DNA of 64,000 nucleotides from Pseudomonas sp. ACM7 (GTDB lineage Bacteria > Pseudomonadota > Gammaproteobacteria > Pseudomonadales > Pseudomonadaceae): contig NZ_CP024866.1 in assembly GCF_004136015.1 (NCBI RefSeq), positions 1,845,473 to 1,909,472 on the forward strand, in the 5' to 3' direction. Position numbers and translations under genes: made by a program. The notes under the pieces are model-generated. The model did no database searches. It was not told the origin of the DNA and worked only from the letters and a program-made list of their open reading frames with translations. How positions within the stretch are numbered: the first letter of the stretch is position 1; each line of letters starts with the position of its first letter. Shown here in pieces: positions 25,619 to 35,150 of this stretch.

Positions 25619-26512
25619 TCACTGCATCCAAGGCGGAGGCGGCTCTTCGGTTTTGCCCGGTGGCGCGTCATCTGCCGCGCGCACCGCTTGCTTGCGCTCT
25701 TCATCAAGGCGTGCTGCCTCGATCTCGCGCATGATCCCGCCAACATCGGCCAACTCTTCCGGCTCATCGAACTCGCCGGTCAAGATACTGGCCGGGTGCA
25801 AGGTGCCGGCTTCGAACAGGGCCCACATTTCCTTGGCGTACTTGGTCTTTTTCAACTCCGGCGCAAACCGCCCGAAGTAGGACGCCATGTTGCCGACATC
25901 CCGCTCTAGCATGCTGAACGCGTGGTTGTTGCCCGCCGCGTCGACCGCTTGCGGCAGATCGATGATCACCGGGCCGGTCGGGGTCAACAGTACGTTGAAC
26001 TCCGACAGGTCACCGTGCACCAGACCGGTACACAACATCAGCACGATCTGCGAAATCAGGAACGCGTGATACTCGCGCGCCTGATCCGGTTCCAGCACCA
26101 CGTCGTTCAGACGCGGCGCGGCATCGCCGTACTCATCGGCCACCAGTTCCATCAGCAGCACGCCTTCAAGGAAGTCGTACGGCTGAGGGACCCGAACGCC
26201 AGCACCGGCCAGACGGAACAATGCCGCCACTTCGGCATTTTGCCAGGCGTCTTCGGTTTCTTTCTTGCCAAACTTGGAGCCCTTGGCCATCGCTCGAGCC
26301 TGACGGCTGTTGCGCACCTTGCGGCCTTCCTGATACTCGGCCGCCTGACGGAAACTGCGTTTATTCGCCTCCTTGTAGACCTTCGCGCAACGTAACTCGT
26401 TGCCGCAGCGCACCACATAAACAGCTGCTTCTTTACCACTCATGAGTGGGCGCAGCACCTCGTCGACCAGACCGTCCTCGATCAGGGGTTCAATGCGTTT
26501 TGGAGTCTTCAT
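25619..26512 (-). CDS. RIO1-like serine protein kinase (PA4780-type)
   Basis: 297 aa. The ATP loop MSGKEAAVYVVR (24-35) and lysine in LRCAKVYKEANKRSFRQ (K44) are followed by the catalytic loop VHGDLSEFNVLL (about 168-179) and the metal-binding IIDLPQAVD (about 187-195), where RIO kinases have D-x-P/GQ instead of DFG. A proline-rich acidic tail (EEPPPPWMQ) ends the protein. RIO family kinases act on ribosome biogenesis in archaea and eukaryotes; the bacterial substrate is not known. It is monocistronic with its own terminator. Confidence 0.85.
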   Translation of the reverse strand: MKTPKRIEPLIEDGLVDEVLRPLMSGKEAAVYVVRCGNELRCAKVYKEANKRSFRQAAEYQEGRKVRNSRQARAMAKGSKFGKKETEDAWQNAEVAALFRLAGAGVRVPQPYDFLEGVLLMELVADEYGDAAPRLNDVVLEPDQAREYHAFLISQIVLMLCTGLVHGDLSEFNVLLTPTGPVIIDLPQAVDAAGNNHAFSMLERDVGNMASYFGRFAPELKKTKYAKEMWALFEAGTLHPASILTGEFDEPEELADVGGIMREIEAARLDEERKQAVRAADDAPPGKTEEPPPPWMQ

Positions 26513-26914
26513 CAGCTTTTATTGGGGGTCCTTTATTACCAAACACGCGAAAGTCATTCGTTATACGGCAATCCACTCATTCGGGGGAGGGGTTGCCGAC
26601 CTATGAACGTTCCAGTGACGGTCAAGAAGCACACAATGTGCCGGTTTAATCGGTCAACAACCGCAGGTCGTCATCGGCCGTCACAGATCATAGCTGACCC
26701 TGCGTCACTTGTTGCTGAAGGGCTAAGCGGGTATTTGCGACAGAAGCTGACATCTCGATTCATCCCCTTCGTAGGATTTTTCTTAATAGGCCTCAATTTC
26801 CGCCTCGGCCAGCCGAAGTCATCAGAGACAAAGTGATTTGTCCGACAATCGTTCTGCCAATAATCCGCGAGTCATCTGCACTGCGTGGGCCTACAAGAAA
26901 AATCTGGAGCGCGG
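26513..26914. other. 402-bp divergent intergenic region
   Basis: This lies between the RIO-like kinase and chemoreceptor genes. It is clearly richer in A/T than its surroundings and carries short open frames with no coding signs. It must hold the promoters of both genes. I could not identify a convincing flagellar-sigma (FliA) site; GCCAATAA at about 26860 resembles its -10 but lacks a properly spaced -35. Confidence 0.4.
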
Positions 26915-28861
26915 ATGAACATCAAACAGAAGTTGACCTGGGCGTTTGCAATCATCGCCTGCTTGCCGGTGGTGCTGGTCGCTACCCTGGTTGTGCTGAA
27001 CTTGCGCAGTGATGCCAAGGACAGTTTCGTCGACGGCAGTGGACGCGAGATTCGTCAGGTCAGCAACGCCATGCAACTGTTCTTTGACGACATCAGCCAG
27101 AACGTGGATTACCTGGCGACCCAACCGCTGATCAAGAACTCCGACGACAGCCTCAAGACCTACATGAGCGTCAACGCTGAGAGCATTCCTCAAGGCGAGA
27201 TGGACAAGAAGGTCTTCGGCCTCCTTCAGGACCTGGGTAACAGTCACCCGTCCTACGCCTATGCCATCCTCGGCACCGCGGCGGGCGGTTATGTGTCCTG
27301 GCCGGACGATGCGAAGCTGAGCAACTACGACCCGCGCCAGCGCCCGTGGTACAAGGCTGCCCAGGCCAAACCGGGCAAACCGTTGCGCACTGAGGCCTAT
27401 TACTGGGCCCAGGACGACGCGACGTACGTCAGTACCGTGCGCACCATCGACAACAAATTGGGCACCAATGGCGGCGTAGTCAGCATCGACGTGACGCTTA
27501 AACAGCTCACCGAAATCGTCAAACAGATCAAGCTCGGTGAAACCGGCTACCTGATGCTGCTGGAAAACACCGGCACTGTGCTGGTCGATCCAAAGCAACC
27601 GGAACACAACTTTAAAGCGCTGAGCAGCCTCGGCGAGGGCTACGCGCAACTGGCCAAGGCCGGCAAAGGGCTGGTGGAAGTCGAGCTGAACGGCGAACGC
27701 TACATGGCCAACGTCTGGCCGTCGGAGCAACTGGGCTGGACCTTTATCGGCCTGATCAAGCAGACCGACGTGATGAGTTCGGCCACCCAGCTGACCTGGC
27801 TGATCGCGATCATCGCCGCCGTGCTGGCCGTGTTCTTCGCCATCGTCGGCGCCAGTTTCGCCAGCCTCATCGTGCGGCCGATCCGCAGCGTGGCCAGCGG
27901 TCTGGAAGGCATCGCCCAAGGCGAAGGCGACCTGACCAAGAACCTGCAAATCCGTGGCAGCGACGAAACCGCGCAACTGGCCAACTGGTTCAACCAGTTT
28001 TTGGCGGCAATTCGCAACCTGATCCAGAGCATTGGCGGCGCCGCGACCAAGATCCTCGCCACCTCCAAGAGTTCGACCCAGGTCTCCAGCGACATGGCCG
28101 AAGCCGCCGGGCGTCAGCGCGAAGCGGTGGACATGGTTTCCACCGCGTTCCACGAAATGGTCGCCACCGCCAACGAAGTCGCGCGCTCTTGCAGCCAGGC
28201 GGCGGAATCGGCCGACAGCGGCCAGCGCCAGGCGCGTGAAGGTCAGCAACAGATTGATGCGGCCGTGACCAGCGTTGATCGCTTGAGCCAGGAAATCGAA
28301 CAGTCGGCCCAGTCGATGCAACAGCTTGAGCGCGATAGCAACGACATTCAGTCAATCCTCGGGACCATTCGCTCGATTGCCGAACAGACCAACCTGCTGG
28401 CGCTGAACGCGGCCATTGAAGCGGCGCGGGCCGGTGAACAGGGTCGTGGGTTTGCGGTGGTGGCCGATGAAGTTCGGGCGCTAGCCAAACGCACGGCGGA
28501 TTCCACGGCGGAAATCGACGGTTTGCTGGGCAACCTCGCCAAACGCACCAGTCAGGTGACTCAGCAAATGCATGCGAGCCTGGAAGTATCCCAGCAATCG
28601 GTGACGCGGATCGGTGAAGCACGCAGCAGCTTCGGGCTGATTCGGGAATCGGTAGACGTGATCCGCGACATGAACACCCAGATCGCTACCGCGGCAGAAG
28701 AACAGCATCAGGTGGCTGAAGACATCAATCGGCACATCAGCCAGATTCATGGTGACGCGCAGTTGGTGGCGGAACTGGCGAACTCGGCGCGGCTGGATTC
28801 GCAGAGTCTGGCGGGGTTGTCGAACGAGTTGGATGGGTTGGTGCGCCGCTTCAGAACCTAA
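26915..28861 (+). CDS. methyl-accepting chemotaxis protein with dCache domain, amino-acid-receptor type
   Basis: 648 aa. Membrane helix 1 (about 8-30), a periplasmic dCache_1 domain (about 35-280), helix 2 (about 292-313), a HAMP domain (315-370) and the cytoplasmic signalling hairpin with [19 protein letters not shown] (about 489-507). The ligand domain contains [12 protein letters not shown] then [13 protein letters not shown] and VSIDV, close to the amino-acid-binding pattern of PctA/PctB receptors. It should steer swimming through CheA/CheW. I chose the ATG at 26915 (GGAGCG upstream). No methylation-enzyme tether pentapeptide is seen. Confidence 0.9.
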   Translation: MNIKQKLTWAFAIIACLPVVLVATLVVLNLRSDAKDSFVDGSGREIRQVSNAMQLFFDDISQNVDYLATQPLIKNSDDSLKTYMSVNAESIPQGEMDKKVFGLLQDLGNSHPSYAYAILGTAAGGYVSWPDDAKLSNYDPRQRPWYKAAQAKPGKPLRTEAYYWAQDDATYVSTVRTIDNKLGTNGGVVSIDVTLKQLTEIVKQIKLGETGYLMLLENTGTVLVDPKQPEHNFKALSSLGEGYAQLAKAGKGLVEVELNGERYMANVWPSEQLGWTFIGLIKQTDVMSSATQLTWLIAIIAAVLAVFFAIVGASFASLIVRPIRSVASGLEGIAQGEGDLTKNLQIRGSDETAQLANWFNQFLAAIRNLIQSIGGAATKILATSKSSTQVSSDMAEAAGRQREAVDMVSTAFHEMVATANEVARSCSQAAESADSGQRQAREGQQQIDAAVTSVDRLSQEIEQSAQSMQQLERDSNDIQSILGTIRSIAEQTNLLALNAAIEAARAGEQGRGFAVVADEVRALAKRTADSTAEIDGLLGNLAKRTSQVTQQMHASLEVSQQSVTRIGEARSSFGLIRESVDVIRDMNTQIATAAEEQHQVAEDINRHISQIHGDAQLVAELANSARLDSQSLAGLSNELDGLVRRFRT

Positions 28862-28873
28862 AGATCAAGAGAG

Positions 28874-28957
28874 AAGATCAAAAGATCGCAGCCTTCGGCA
28901 GCTCCTACAGGGGATCGGCGTACATCCTGTAGGAGCTGCCGCAGGCTGCGATCTTTT
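28874..28957. repeat. inverted repeat, GGAGCTGCCGAAGGCTGCGATC class
   Basis: AGATCAAAAGATCGCAGCCT then TCGGCAGCTCCTACAGG (28875-28911) pairs with CCTGTAGGAGCTGCCGCAGG and CTGCGATCTTTT (28926-28957). It lies between the convergent chemoreceptor and AraC genes and can terminate both. Confidence 0.88.
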
Positions 28958-28964
28958 AGCGTCG

Positions 28965-29756
28965 TCACTGCTTGAATAGCTCGCCGGGGGTAAACCCGAA
29001 CAGGCTTTTGAACGCCGCAATAAACGCCGAAGTCGAGTCATACCCGCAAGACAGCGCGGCATTCGTCACGCTGTCCCCCTCCTCCAGCAAACTCAACGAC
29101 GACAGCAACCGCATCCGCTGGCGCCACCCTCGAAAGCTCAACCCGGTTTCCCGCTGAAAGAGCCGCATCAAGGTCTTCTCCGACATCCCCAATCGCTCGG
29201 CCCACTCCTGCAACGTCACATTGCGCTCAGGGCTTTCGATCAGCTCGTTGCACAACCCCAGCAACCGTTCATGGCGCGGCAACGGCAGCGAGAAGCCGAC
29301 CTCGGGTAGATGCGCCAACTGATCCAGCAGCACACTCACCAGCCGTGACTCCTGGTTGTCGCCCTGCGGATATTCAACCGGCAGTAAACAAAAACTCTTG
29401 ATCAGCTCCCGGGCCAACGGCGTCACTTCCAGCACCCGGCAACGCCCGTCCGCCCATTCACAATCCTCGCGGCGCACATAGAGGCTGCGCATTTCGGCGC
29501 GCATCGAAGTCACCACCTGGTGTTCGAGATCTGCCGGAATCCAGATGCCCCACTGCGGCGGCGCAAAGAAACTGCCTTCGGCGGTGTGCACGCCGAGAAC
29601 GCCGCTGATCGCGTAGGAAAACTGCACCCAATCGTGCCGATGCGGCGGCGTCCATGAACCGGCGTTGAGACTTTCCGCGCGGGCATACAGCGGACGCGGC
29701 AGCGCTGTCAGCGTCGGAATCGTCCGTTCGAGGGAAAGTTGTCCGTTAGTCGGCAT
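28965..29756 (-). CDS. AraC-family regulator with cupin sensor
   Basis: 263 aa. An N-terminal cupin-like domain (about 20-110: HRHDWVQFSYAISGVLGVHT, WIPADLEHQV) is followed by a C-terminal pair of HTH motifs: VTLQEWAERLGMSEKTLMRL (about 180-199) and VTNAALSCGYDSTSAFIAAF (about 230-249), then FGFTPGELF. It is divergent from a bile-acid:sodium-symporter-like gene and probably regulates it. The pair is often seen together in Pseudomonas. The inducer is unknown. Confidence 0.86.
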   Translation of the reverse strand: MPTNGQLSLERTIPTLTALPRPLYARAESLNAGSWTPPHRHDWVQFSYAISGVLGVHTAEGSFFAPPQWGIWIPADLEHQVVTSMRAEMRSLYVRREDCEWADGRCRVLEVTPLARELIKSFCLLPVEYPQGDNQESRLVSVLLDQLAHLPEVGFSLPLPRHERLLGLCNELIESPERNVTLQEWAERLGMSEKTLMRLFQRETGLSFRGWRQRMRLLSSLSLLEEGDSVTNAALSCGYDSTSAFIAAFKSLFGFTPGELFKQ

Positions 29757-29840
29757 TGATTGGCCTTATGTCGCAAGACGGCTGATGGAGCCGACGTTAG
29801 GCTAAGTCACCAATTCTTACAAATGTATTCGGTGCCTGTT

Positions 29841-30869
29841 ATGCATGCCTTCAAACACCTCAAACGCGTGGTCACCGACTGGTTCTTGTGCGGCATGTTG
29901 ATCGCCACGCTGCTGGCGTATTTCTTCCCGACCTTCGGGGCCACCGGCGGTGGAATGCACGCTGAATACGTGATCAATATCGGCGTGTTCCTGGTGTTCT
30001 TCCTGCATGGGGTCAACCTGTCCAGCGAGCAGATCACTCACGGTCTGAAAAACTGGAAGCTGCACGTGATGGTTCAGGGTTTCACCTTCGCGGTGTTTCC
30101 GCTGATCTGGCTGCTGAGCGACAAGCTGTTGGGTTCGCACATTCCGTCTCTGCTGATGCTGGGTTTCCTGTACCTCTGTGCCCTGCCCTCGACCATTTCC
30201 TCGTCCGTGGCCCTGACCGGCAGCGCGGGCGGCAACGTACCGGCGGCGATTCTCAATGCGAGCCTGTCCAGCGTGCTGGGGATTTTCCTGACGCCGTTGC
30301 TGGTGAGTTTCGTGGTCGGCAGCGGTGCTGGCGGTATCGATCTGGGCTCAACCCTGCTCGACCTCTGCGCCATGTTGCTGTTGCCACTGGTACTCGGCCA
30401 ATGGGTTCGGCCGTTCCTCGGCAAGTTCTTCGCCCGCCACAAGCGCTACACCAACATCGTCGACAAGCTGGTGATTCTGTTGCTGGTCTACGCGGCGTTC
30501 TGCAATTCGATGGTGTCGGGGATGTGGCAAAAACAGGGCAACAGCGTAATCCTCACAGCACTGATCGGCAGTGCGATCCTGCTGGCGATCATCCTGTGGA
30601 TGACCACCCGCACCGCTCGCGCATTGAAATTCAGCCCGGCCGATGAAATCGCTGCGGTATTTTGCGCCAGCAAGAAATCCCTGGCCGCCGGTGCGCCGAT
30701 GGCAGCGCTGATCTTCGGCGCCAACCCAGGGCTTGGGCTGATCCTTCTGCCGATCATGATCTACCACCCGTTGCAGCTGATCGTCTGCTCGGTCATGGCC
30801 GAGAGTTACGCCAACCGCAACCGGCATCTGGCCCAACAGCAAAGCGCCGCAGTCCTCAGCGCTCAATAA
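29841..30869 (+). CDS. bile acid:sodium symporter family protein (YfeH-like)
   Basis: 342 aa, about 10 membrane segments. DWFLCGMLIATLLAYFFPTF, VINIGVFLVFFLHGVNLSSE, YLCALPSTISSSVALTGSAG, GQWVRPFL and FCASKKSLAAGAPMAALIFG match the SBF-like fold. The family couples Na+ to organic anion movement; the bacterial YfeH group has no established substrate. Start is uncertain: ATG 29841 has GGTG 6 nt upstream, and an in-frame ATG at 29823 is possible. The last 14 bp overlap the convergent thiolase gene. Confidence 0.82.
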   Translation: MHAFKHLKRVVTDWFLCGMLIATLLAYFFPTFGATGGGMHAEYVINIGVFLVFFLHGVNLSSEQITHGLKNWKLHVMVQGFTFAVFPLIWLLSDKLLGSHIPSLLMLGFLYLCALPSTISSSVALTGSAGGNVPAAILNASLSSVLGIFLTPLLVSFVVGSGAGGIDLGSTLLDLCAMLLLPLVLGQWVRPFLGKFFARHKRYTNIVDKLVILLLVYAAFCNSMVSGMWQKQGNSVILTALIGSAILLAIILWMTTRTARALKFSPADEIAAVFCASKKSLAAGAPMAALIFGANPGLGLILLPIMIYHPLQLIVCSVMAESYANRNRHLAQQQSAAVLSAQ

Positions 30870-32133
30870 TCACTGTCACCCCCTGGCCTCCGGCGGCGCA
30901 GATCGAGATCAACCCTCGGCCCTGCCCCGCCGCATCCAGCAACTTCGCCAGGCTCGCGACGATGCGTGCGCCAGTCGCGGCAAACGGATGCCCCGCCGCC
31001 AGTGAACTGCCTTTGACGTTGAGGCGGCTGCGGTCGATGGAGCCCAGTGGCGCATCGAGACCGAGGCGGGTTTTGCAATATTCCGCATCCTCCCAAGCCT
31101 TCAGCGTGCAGAGCACCTGCGCGGCGAAGGCTTCGTGGATTTCGTAGTAATCGAAGTCCTGCAAGGTCAGGCCGTTGCGCGCCAGCAAACGCGGCACTGC
31201 ATACACCGGCGCCATCAACAATCCTTCCGCACCGTTGACGAAATCCACCGCCGCCACCTCGCCATCGCGCAAATAGGCAAGGACCGGCAAGCCGCGCTCC
31301 TTGGCCCATTCTTCACTGCCCAGCAGCACCAGCGACGCGCCATCGGTGAGCGGCGTCGAGTTGCCCGCCGTCAGGGTGCCCTTGGCGCTTTTCTCGAACA
31401 CCGGTTTGAGTGACGCGAGTTTTTCCAGGGTCAGTTCCGGGCGCAGGTTGTCGTCGCGGGTCAGACCGAGGAACGGCGTCATCAAGTCGTTGTGCCAGCC
31501 TTCGGTGTAGGACGCGGCCATTTTCTGGTGACTTTCCAAGGCCAGTTGGTCCTGTTCGTCGCGCGGAATATTCCAGGCCTGGGCCATCAATTCGCAGTGC
31601 TCACCCATCGACAGGCCAGTGCGTGGTTCGTTGATGCGTGGCAGATCCGGGATCAGGTGACGGGGGCGCAGTTGCAGGAAGGATTTCAGTTTGTCGGCGG
31701 TGGTTTTGGCGCGGTTGGCTTGCAGGAGGATTTTGCGCAGGCCTTCGTTGACCCCAATCGGCGCGTCGGAGGTGGTGTCGACGCCGCCGGCGATTGCGCA
31801 TTCGATCTGGCCCAGCGCGATTTTATTCGCCACCAGCAACGTCGCTTCCAGACCGGTGCCGCACGCCTGCTGAATGTCGTAGGCCGGGGTGGTTGGCGAC
31901 AGCCGCGAGCCGAGCACACACTCGCGGATCAGGCTCATATCCCGGGAGTGCTTGAGCACCGCCCCCGCCGCCACTTCGCCCAGGCGCAAACCGTGCAGGT
32001 TGTAGCGTTCGATCAGGCCTTCGAGCGCGGCGGTGAGCATCGCCTGGTTACTGGCGGTGGTGTACGGCCCGTTGGAACGGGCGAAGGGGATACGGTTACC
32101 ACCAATAATCGCAACGCGGCGCAGTTGAGTCAT
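30856..32133 (-). CDS. acetyl-CoA C-acyltransferase (thiolase, FadI-like)
   Basis: 425 aa. The acylation cysteine is in QQACGTGLEATLLVANKIAL (about C97), and AGGVDTTSDAPIG, NSTPLTDGAS and HEAFAAQVL follow. Near the end AAGHPFAATGARI and ICAAGGQG hold the active-site histidine and second cysteine. It condenses or cleaves acyl-CoA thioesters. AGGAGC precedes the ATG at 32133; an upstream ATG has no such site. Together with the divergent HMW-FabG and MaoC genes it forms a short-chain acyl-CoA module. Confidence 0.88.
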   Translation of the reverse strand: MTQLRRVAIIGGNRIPFARSNGPYTTASNQAMLTAALEGLIERYNLHGLRLGEVAAGAVLKHSRDMSLIRECVLGSRLSPTTPAYDIQQACGTGLEATLLVANKIALGQIECAIAGGVDTTSDAPIGVNEGLRKILLQANRAKTTADKLKSFLQLRPRHLIPDLPRINEPRTGLSMGEHCELMAQAWNIPRDEQDQLALESHQKMAASYTEGWHNDLMTPFLGLTRDDNLRPELTLEKLASLKPVFEKSAKGTLTAGNSTPLTDGASLVLLGSEEWAKERGLPVLAYLRDGEVAAVDFVNGAEGLLMAPVYAVPRLLARNGLTLQDFDYYEIHEAFAAQVLCTLKAWEDAEYCKTRLGLDAPLGSIDRSRLNVKGSSLAAGHPFAATGARIVASLAKLLDAAGQGRGLISICAAGGQGVTVIIER

Positions 32134-32174
32134 GAAAAGCTCCTGATGAAATATCCAAATTGAGAGCACCGCCC

Positions 32175-32261
32175 CCTGTAGGAGCTGCCGAAGGCTGCGA
32201 TCTTTTGACTCTGTTTTTTGGGATCAAGATCAAAAGATCGCAGCCTTCGGCAGCTCCTACA
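32175..32261. repeat. inverted repeat, arms in reverse order
   Basis: CTGTAGGAGCTGCCGAAGGC then TGCGATCTTTTGA (32175-32207) faces ATCAAAAGATCGCAGCCTTC and GGCAGCTCCTACA (32229-32261). It lies in the divergent gap between the thiolase and FabG genes, inside what should be the promoter region, unlike most copies, which lie at gene ends. Confidence 0.88.
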
Positions 32262-32351
32262 ATGATCAAGCGTAGGCCTTATCTCGTGGATCGAACGACT
32301 GATCGCCATTTTTGGTCCACACTTTGAACCCCAGCTGCTGGAGCGCGTTCC

Positions 32352-33704
32352 ATGTCTGACCGTTATATCGACTTCGCCAATTCGTCCATCGGCCATCGTG
32401 TGGTCGGGGCCCTGGGTCTGCCGTCGCCGGTTCGGCTGGAGCGCTGGCAAGCAGGCCGGCTGCGGCCTGTCGAGGGGGCGCTGTTGTTGGGCGGTGGCCC
32501 GTTGACGGAAAAAATCGGCACCTTCGCCAACCGTCTGACCGACGCGATTTACAGCTACGGCACCGACCCTGCCCTGGCCACCGCGTGGATTCCCGGCCAC
32601 GGCCCCAAACTCAAAGCCGTGGTATTCGACGCCAGCGACCTGGTGCAAACCGATCAACTCAAACAGCTGCGCGAGTTCTTCCAGCCGTTGATTAAAAACC
32701 TCGACCACAGCGCGCACCTGGTGATTCTGGGGCGCGCGCCGGAGACCTTGAGCGATCCGTTCGCCGCCAGCGCCCAGCGAGCGTTGGAAGGTTTCAGCCG
32801 TTCGTTGGCCAAGGAGCTGCGCAGCGGCGGCACCTTGCAGCTGATCTATGTCGGCGAAGGTGCGGAGGATCAACTGGAAGGCCCGCTGAGGTTTTTCCTC
32901 TCGCCCAAAAGTGCGTTCGTTTCCGGGCAAGTGATTCGCTTGAATGCCTGCGATACGCAGGTCACGGACTGGACTCGTCCATTGTCCGGCCGCAAGGCGC
33001 TGGTCACGGGTGCTGCACGCGGCATCGGCGCCTCCATCGCCGAAACCCTGGCCCGTGACGGGGCCGAAGTGATCCTGCTCGACGTAGCACCGGCCAAGAC
33101 TGATCTCGAAGCCCTCGCCGCACGCCTCGGCGGGCGCAGCATCACCCTGGATATTTGCGCCGAAGATGCCGCCGCGCAGTTGATCGAGCAACTGCCCGAC
33201 GGCATCGACATCGTGGTGCACAACGCCGGCATCACCCGGGATAAAACCCTGGCCAACATGACCCCGGAATTCTGGGACGCGGTGCTGGCGGTCAACCTCA
33301 ATGCGCCGCAAGTGCTGACCAAGGCACTGCTCGACAGCGGCACCCTGCACGACAACGGCCGAGTGATCCTGCTGGCGTCCATCAGCGGCATCGCCGGCAA
33401 TCGCGGGCAAACCAATTACGCAGCGAGCAAGGCCGGGCTGATCGGTCTGGCCGAGGCCTGGGCGCCGTTGTTGAATGAGCGCGGTATCAGCATCAATGCG
33501 GTAGCACCGGGCTTCATCGAAACCCAGATGACCGCGCACCTGCCGTTCGGCGTGCGTGAGGCCGGGCGGCGCATGAGTTCGCTGGGCCAGGGCGGCCTGC
33601 CGCAAGACGTCGCCGAAGCGGTGGCGTGGCTGGCACAACCGGGCACCGGCGCGTTCACCGGCCAAGCGTTGCGAGTGTGCGGACAAAGTGTTTTGGGGGC
33701 TTAG
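32352..33704 (+). CDS. high-molecular-weight 3-oxoacyl-ACP reductase (FabG)
   Basis: 450 aa, about 200 longer than ordinary FabG. An N-terminal flavodoxin-like domain without cofactor motif (about 1-205) is fused to a standard SDR domain (215-450): KALVTGAARGIGASIAETLA (about 216-235), VVHNAGITRDKTLANM (about 288-303), Y-x3-K in NYAASKAGLIG (about 356-366). This matches the HMW FabG4 type described in mycobacteria. It reduces 3-oxoacyl thioesters with NAD(P)H. The MaoC-like gene begins 2 nt after its stop. Confidence 0.88.
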   Translation: MSDRYIDFANSSIGHRVVGALGLPSPVRLERWQAGRLRPVEGALLLGGGPLTEKIGTFANRLTDAIYSYGTDPALATAWIPGHGPKLKAVVFDASDLVQTDQLKQLREFFQPLIKNLDHSAHLVILGRAPETLSDPFAASAQRALEGFSRSLAKELRSGGTLQLIYVGEGAEDQLEGPLRFFLSPKSAFVSGQVIRLNACDTQVTDWTRPLSGRKALVTGAARGIGASIAETLARDGAEVILLDVAPAKTDLEALAARLGGRSITLDICAEDAAAQLIEQLPDGIDIVVHNAGITRDKTLANMTPEFWDAVLAVNLNAPQVLTKALLDSGTLHDNGRVILLASISGIAGNRGQTNYAASKAGLIGLAEAWAPLLNERGISINAVAPGFIETQMTAHLPFGVREAGRRMSSLGQGGLPQDVAEAVAWLAQPGTGAFTGQALRVCGQSVLGA

Positions 33705-33706
33705 GC

Positions 33707-34561
33707 ATGATCATCGATTGGCACATACTCAACCGCGAACCAAGCCTGTCGGGACTGTACGTGCGGGCTGCGACGCGGCGCAAAATCACCGGCACCACCC
33801 TGCCCGATTCGGGGTTGCGCTGTTGGATCAATGTCGATACGGAGCGCTTGGCGGCCTATCGCAAGGTCTGCGGTTTTGCCGACAACGGCCTGCTGCCGCC
33901 GACCTATCCACACATCCTCGCGTTCGCCTTGCAGATGCAATTGCTGACGGCCAAGGAGTTTCCATTTCCGCTGCTGGGATTGATTCACCTGAGCAACCGC
34001 ATTCGCATCTTTCGCCCAATGGGCGGCGTGAATCGTGTGCGGGTCAGCGTTCAGGTGCAAAACCTTCAGCCCCATGAAAAGGGCGCGACGTTCGACCTGG
34101 TGACCACGCTCGACGATCAGTTGGGGACGTTGTGGGAAGCTGAAAGCCAGATGCTGTGCCGCGGGGTCAAACTCGCAGGCGAGCCCGTCGAGGACGTGTT
34201 GGCATCGACGCTGGAAATGTCGGAAGTGGCCCGCTGGAAAGCGCCGTCGGACATTGGGCGGCAGTACGCCAAAGTGTCCGGCGACTACAACCCGATTCAC
34301 CTGAGTGCCGTCAGCGCCAAACTCTTCGGTTTCCCGACGGCCATCGCCCATGGGTTGTGGAACAAGGCGCGTACGCTGGCGGCGTTAAGTGAGCATTTGC
34401 CGGCGGCGAATGTCGAGATTGCGGTGCAATTCCGCAAACCGGTGCGGTTGCCCAGCGAGGTGACATTGCTGGCCAGTGCGGCGGGATCCAGTGGGGATTT
34501 AAGGTTGGTGGGTGCAGGGGATTTGGAGCATATGGTGGGCCATTGGCGACCGGTTGCCTGA
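33707..34561 (+). CDS. MaoC-like hot-dog dehydratase ((R)-enoyl-CoA hydratase type)
   Basis: 284 aa, a double hot-dog protein. The catalytic segment SGDYNPIHLSAVSAKLFGFP (about 189-208) followed by IAHGLW supplies the D/N-P-I-H dyad typical of (R)-specific enoyl-CoA hydratases. GGGGGC precedes and the ATG is 2 nt after the FabG stop, so translation is coupled. Together with thiolase and FabG it completes condensation, reduction and dehydration of 3-oxoacyl thioesters. An enoyl reductase is absent. Confidence 0.86.
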   Translation: MIIDWHILNREPSLSGLYVRAATRRKITGTTLPDSGLRCWINVDTERLAAYRKVCGFADNGLLPPTYPHILAFALQMQLLTAKEFPFPLLGLIHLSNRIRIFRPMGGVNRVRVSVQVQNLQPHEKGATFDLVTTLDDQLGTLWEAESQMLCRGVKLAGEPVEDVLASTLEMSEVARWKAPSDIGRQYAKVSGDYNPIHLSAVSAKLFGFPTAIAHGLWNKARTLAALSEHLPAANVEIAVQFRKPVRLPSEVTLLASAAGSSGDLRLVGAGDLEHMVGHWRPVA

Positions 34562-34565
34562 CCCT

Positions 34566-34643
34566 ATCGTTCCCGAGCTCTGCGTTCGGCTCTCTGGGAC
34601 GCAGAGCGTCCCTGGCTGCATTCCCACGCAGCGTGGGAACGAT
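34566..34643. repeat. GTTCCCACGC-type palindromic repeat
   Basis: Outer arms ATCGTTCCC (34566-34574) and GGGAACGAT (34635-34643) enclose CTCTGCGT/ACGCAGAG and the hairpin TTCCCACGCAGCGTGGGAA (34621-34639). This is a third repeat family unlike the REP classes above. It follows the MaoC stop by 5 bp. Confidence 0.8.
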
Positions 34644-34662
34644 CAATCAGCTAGCGCCGTCT

Positions 34663-35076
34663 TCACGGACTCACTAAACCCATGCAAGGCTGCGGAAACA
34701 AATTATTCAACGTCTCCAACAACCGCACGTGATAAATCGGCTTGCGAAACAGGTCGAGCACCTGCAACCGCAACATGTCACTGACATCCTCCATGTCCGC
34801 ATGCCCCGACGTCACAATCACCGGCAAATGCTGGCGGGACGTATGTTCACGCAACCGCTTGATCAACGACATGCCACTCTCCTCCGGCATCCGCAAATCA
34901 GTAATCACCAACGCAATATCAGGATGGCGCGTCAGATGATTCAGCGCGAGCTTGACCGAGGTGGCGGTAAAGCAATTGAAGCCCTCGCCCTCCAGCAACT
35001 CCGCCAACTCCAGCAACGCATCCTCCTCATCATCGACCAGAAGAAGCTGTTGGCGTGGAAGTGAGGGAGCGTTCAT
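34663..35076 (-). CDS. stand-alone response regulator receiver protein
   Basis: 137 aa, a single CheY-like domain with no output domain. Acidic pocket D15/D16/E17 in LLLVDDEED, phospho-acceptor D60 in LVITDLRMPEESG, T/S in VIVTSGHAD and the conserved K in LFRKPIYH. The ATG at 35076 has AGGTG 8 nt upstream. It lies 74 bp downstream of the flp gene in the same direction, so it probably belongs to the pilus locus and may work with PprA or another kinase. Confidence 0.85.
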   Translation of the reverse strand: MNAPSLPRQQLLLVDDEEDALLELAELLEGEGFNCFTATSVKLALNHLTRHPDIALVITDLRMPEESGMSLIKRLREHTSRQHLPVIVTSGHADMEDVSDMLRLQVLDLFRKPIYHVRLLETLNNLFPQPCMGLVSP

Positions 35077-35150
35077 GGGCAACACCTGCAATGGACTAAG
35101 CGCTGACGTTAGAAGCCCTTTGGAACATTAGCAAGTTGCCTCTGCTCTCG

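Noticed and set aside
26522..26836. 104-codon plus-strand frame upstream of the chemoreceptor gene
   Set aside because: No ribosome-binding site, no family features, lower GC than coding neighbours; treated as intergenic.
26855..26880. FliA (sigma28) promoter for the chemoreceptor
   Set aside because: GCCAATAA resembles the -10, but there is no TAAA-type -35 at the right distance.
32130..33686. 518-codon minus-strand frame
   Set aside because: It lies opposite the HMW FabG gene, spans a repeat and contains no recognisable motif.
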